This document shows positions 4,972-5,000 of a DNA stretch of 5,000 nt, piece by piece (positions within the stretch are counted from its first letter, which is position 1; each line of letters begins with the position of its first letter). Below the pieces are notes generated by a model. That model was not told the DNA's origin. It worked only from the letters and a program-made list of their open reading frames with translations, and did not search any database. Both the position numbers and the translations under genes were made by a program. This DNA is from Candidatus Aquicultor primus (GTDB lineage Bacteria > Actinomycetota > Aquicultoria > Aquicultorales > Aquicultoraceae), in assembly GCA_001767575.1 (NCBI GenBank), contig MELI01000102.1:5226-10225 (forward strand). Reading direction: 5' to 3'.

Positions 4972-5000
4972 TTCAACGGAGAGTTTGATCCTGGCTCAGG
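4972..5000 (+). rRNA. rrs: 16S ribosomal RNA, 5' end (continues beyond the window)
   Basis: The segment GGAGAGTTTGATCCTGGC and the following TCAGG are the universal 5' end of bacterial 16S rRNA (the 27F primer region). The mature start is placed by analogy with B. subtilis, nine bases before GAGTTTGATC, and could be off by a few bases. Only 29 bases are present. The gene is preceded by the promoters, boxA elements and leader hairpins described above, so it opens an rRNA operon. Confidence 0.97.

Noticed and set aside
1..5000. Mobile elements, CRISPR arrays, defence genes or tRNA genes
   Set aside because: No transposase or integrase sequence, no regularly spaced repeats and no tRNA-like cloverleaf were seen; all long frames are explained by housekeeping genes.

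Overview
This window comes from a bacterial chromosome and carries housekeeping genes. In order it holds the 3' end of ruvB (+), a class A penicillin-binding protein gene (-), tyrS (+), and about 770 bases of non-coding DNA ending in the first bases of a 16S rRNA gene (+). The coding regions look moderately GC-rich, and the rRNA leader is visibly more AT-rich. PASTA repeats on the penicillin-binding protein, a type 2 tyrosyl-tRNA synthetase and a leader reading TCTTTGAAAACTGAAC before 16S suggest a Gram-positive-type lineage. A deep-branching Actinomycetota is my best guess, with Bacillota-like lineages possible. This taxonomy is inference; the 29 bases of 16S visible are too conserved to decide it.

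Layout. Bases 1-177 are the RuvB C-terminal winged-helix region. Bases 178-273 separate ruvB from the convergent penicillin-binding protein gene and hold a 7-bp hairpin. Bases 274-2703 encode an 809-residue bifunctional murein synthase on the minus strand. Bases 2704-2957 are a divergent control region with an extended -10 promoter for the murein synthase, an operator-like repeat where its -35 box would lie, and two further inverted repeats on the tyrS side. Bases 2958-4211 are tyrS. From 4212 to about 4413 I see only a 10-bp tandem repeat over the tyrS stop codon and one weak promoter-like match.

The rRNA control region runs from 4414 to about 4971. It contains three tandem sigma-70-type promoters (P1 4414, P2 4510, P3 4723) that share an extended -10 block. 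Between P2 and P3 lies a compact folded RNA ending in a strong intrinsic terminator (4674-4710). Downstream of P3 come a boxA-like element, two leader hairpins, a second closer boxA match, and 16S starting near 4972.

The genes serve unrelated core functions: DNA repair, cell-wall synthesis, tRNA charging and ribosome synthesis. I see no mobile element, CRISPR array or defence system. The most unusual part is the terminator-bearing RNA between the rRNA promoters. It could be a separate small RNA, an attenuator of P1/P2 transcripts, or an insulator against tyrS read-through.
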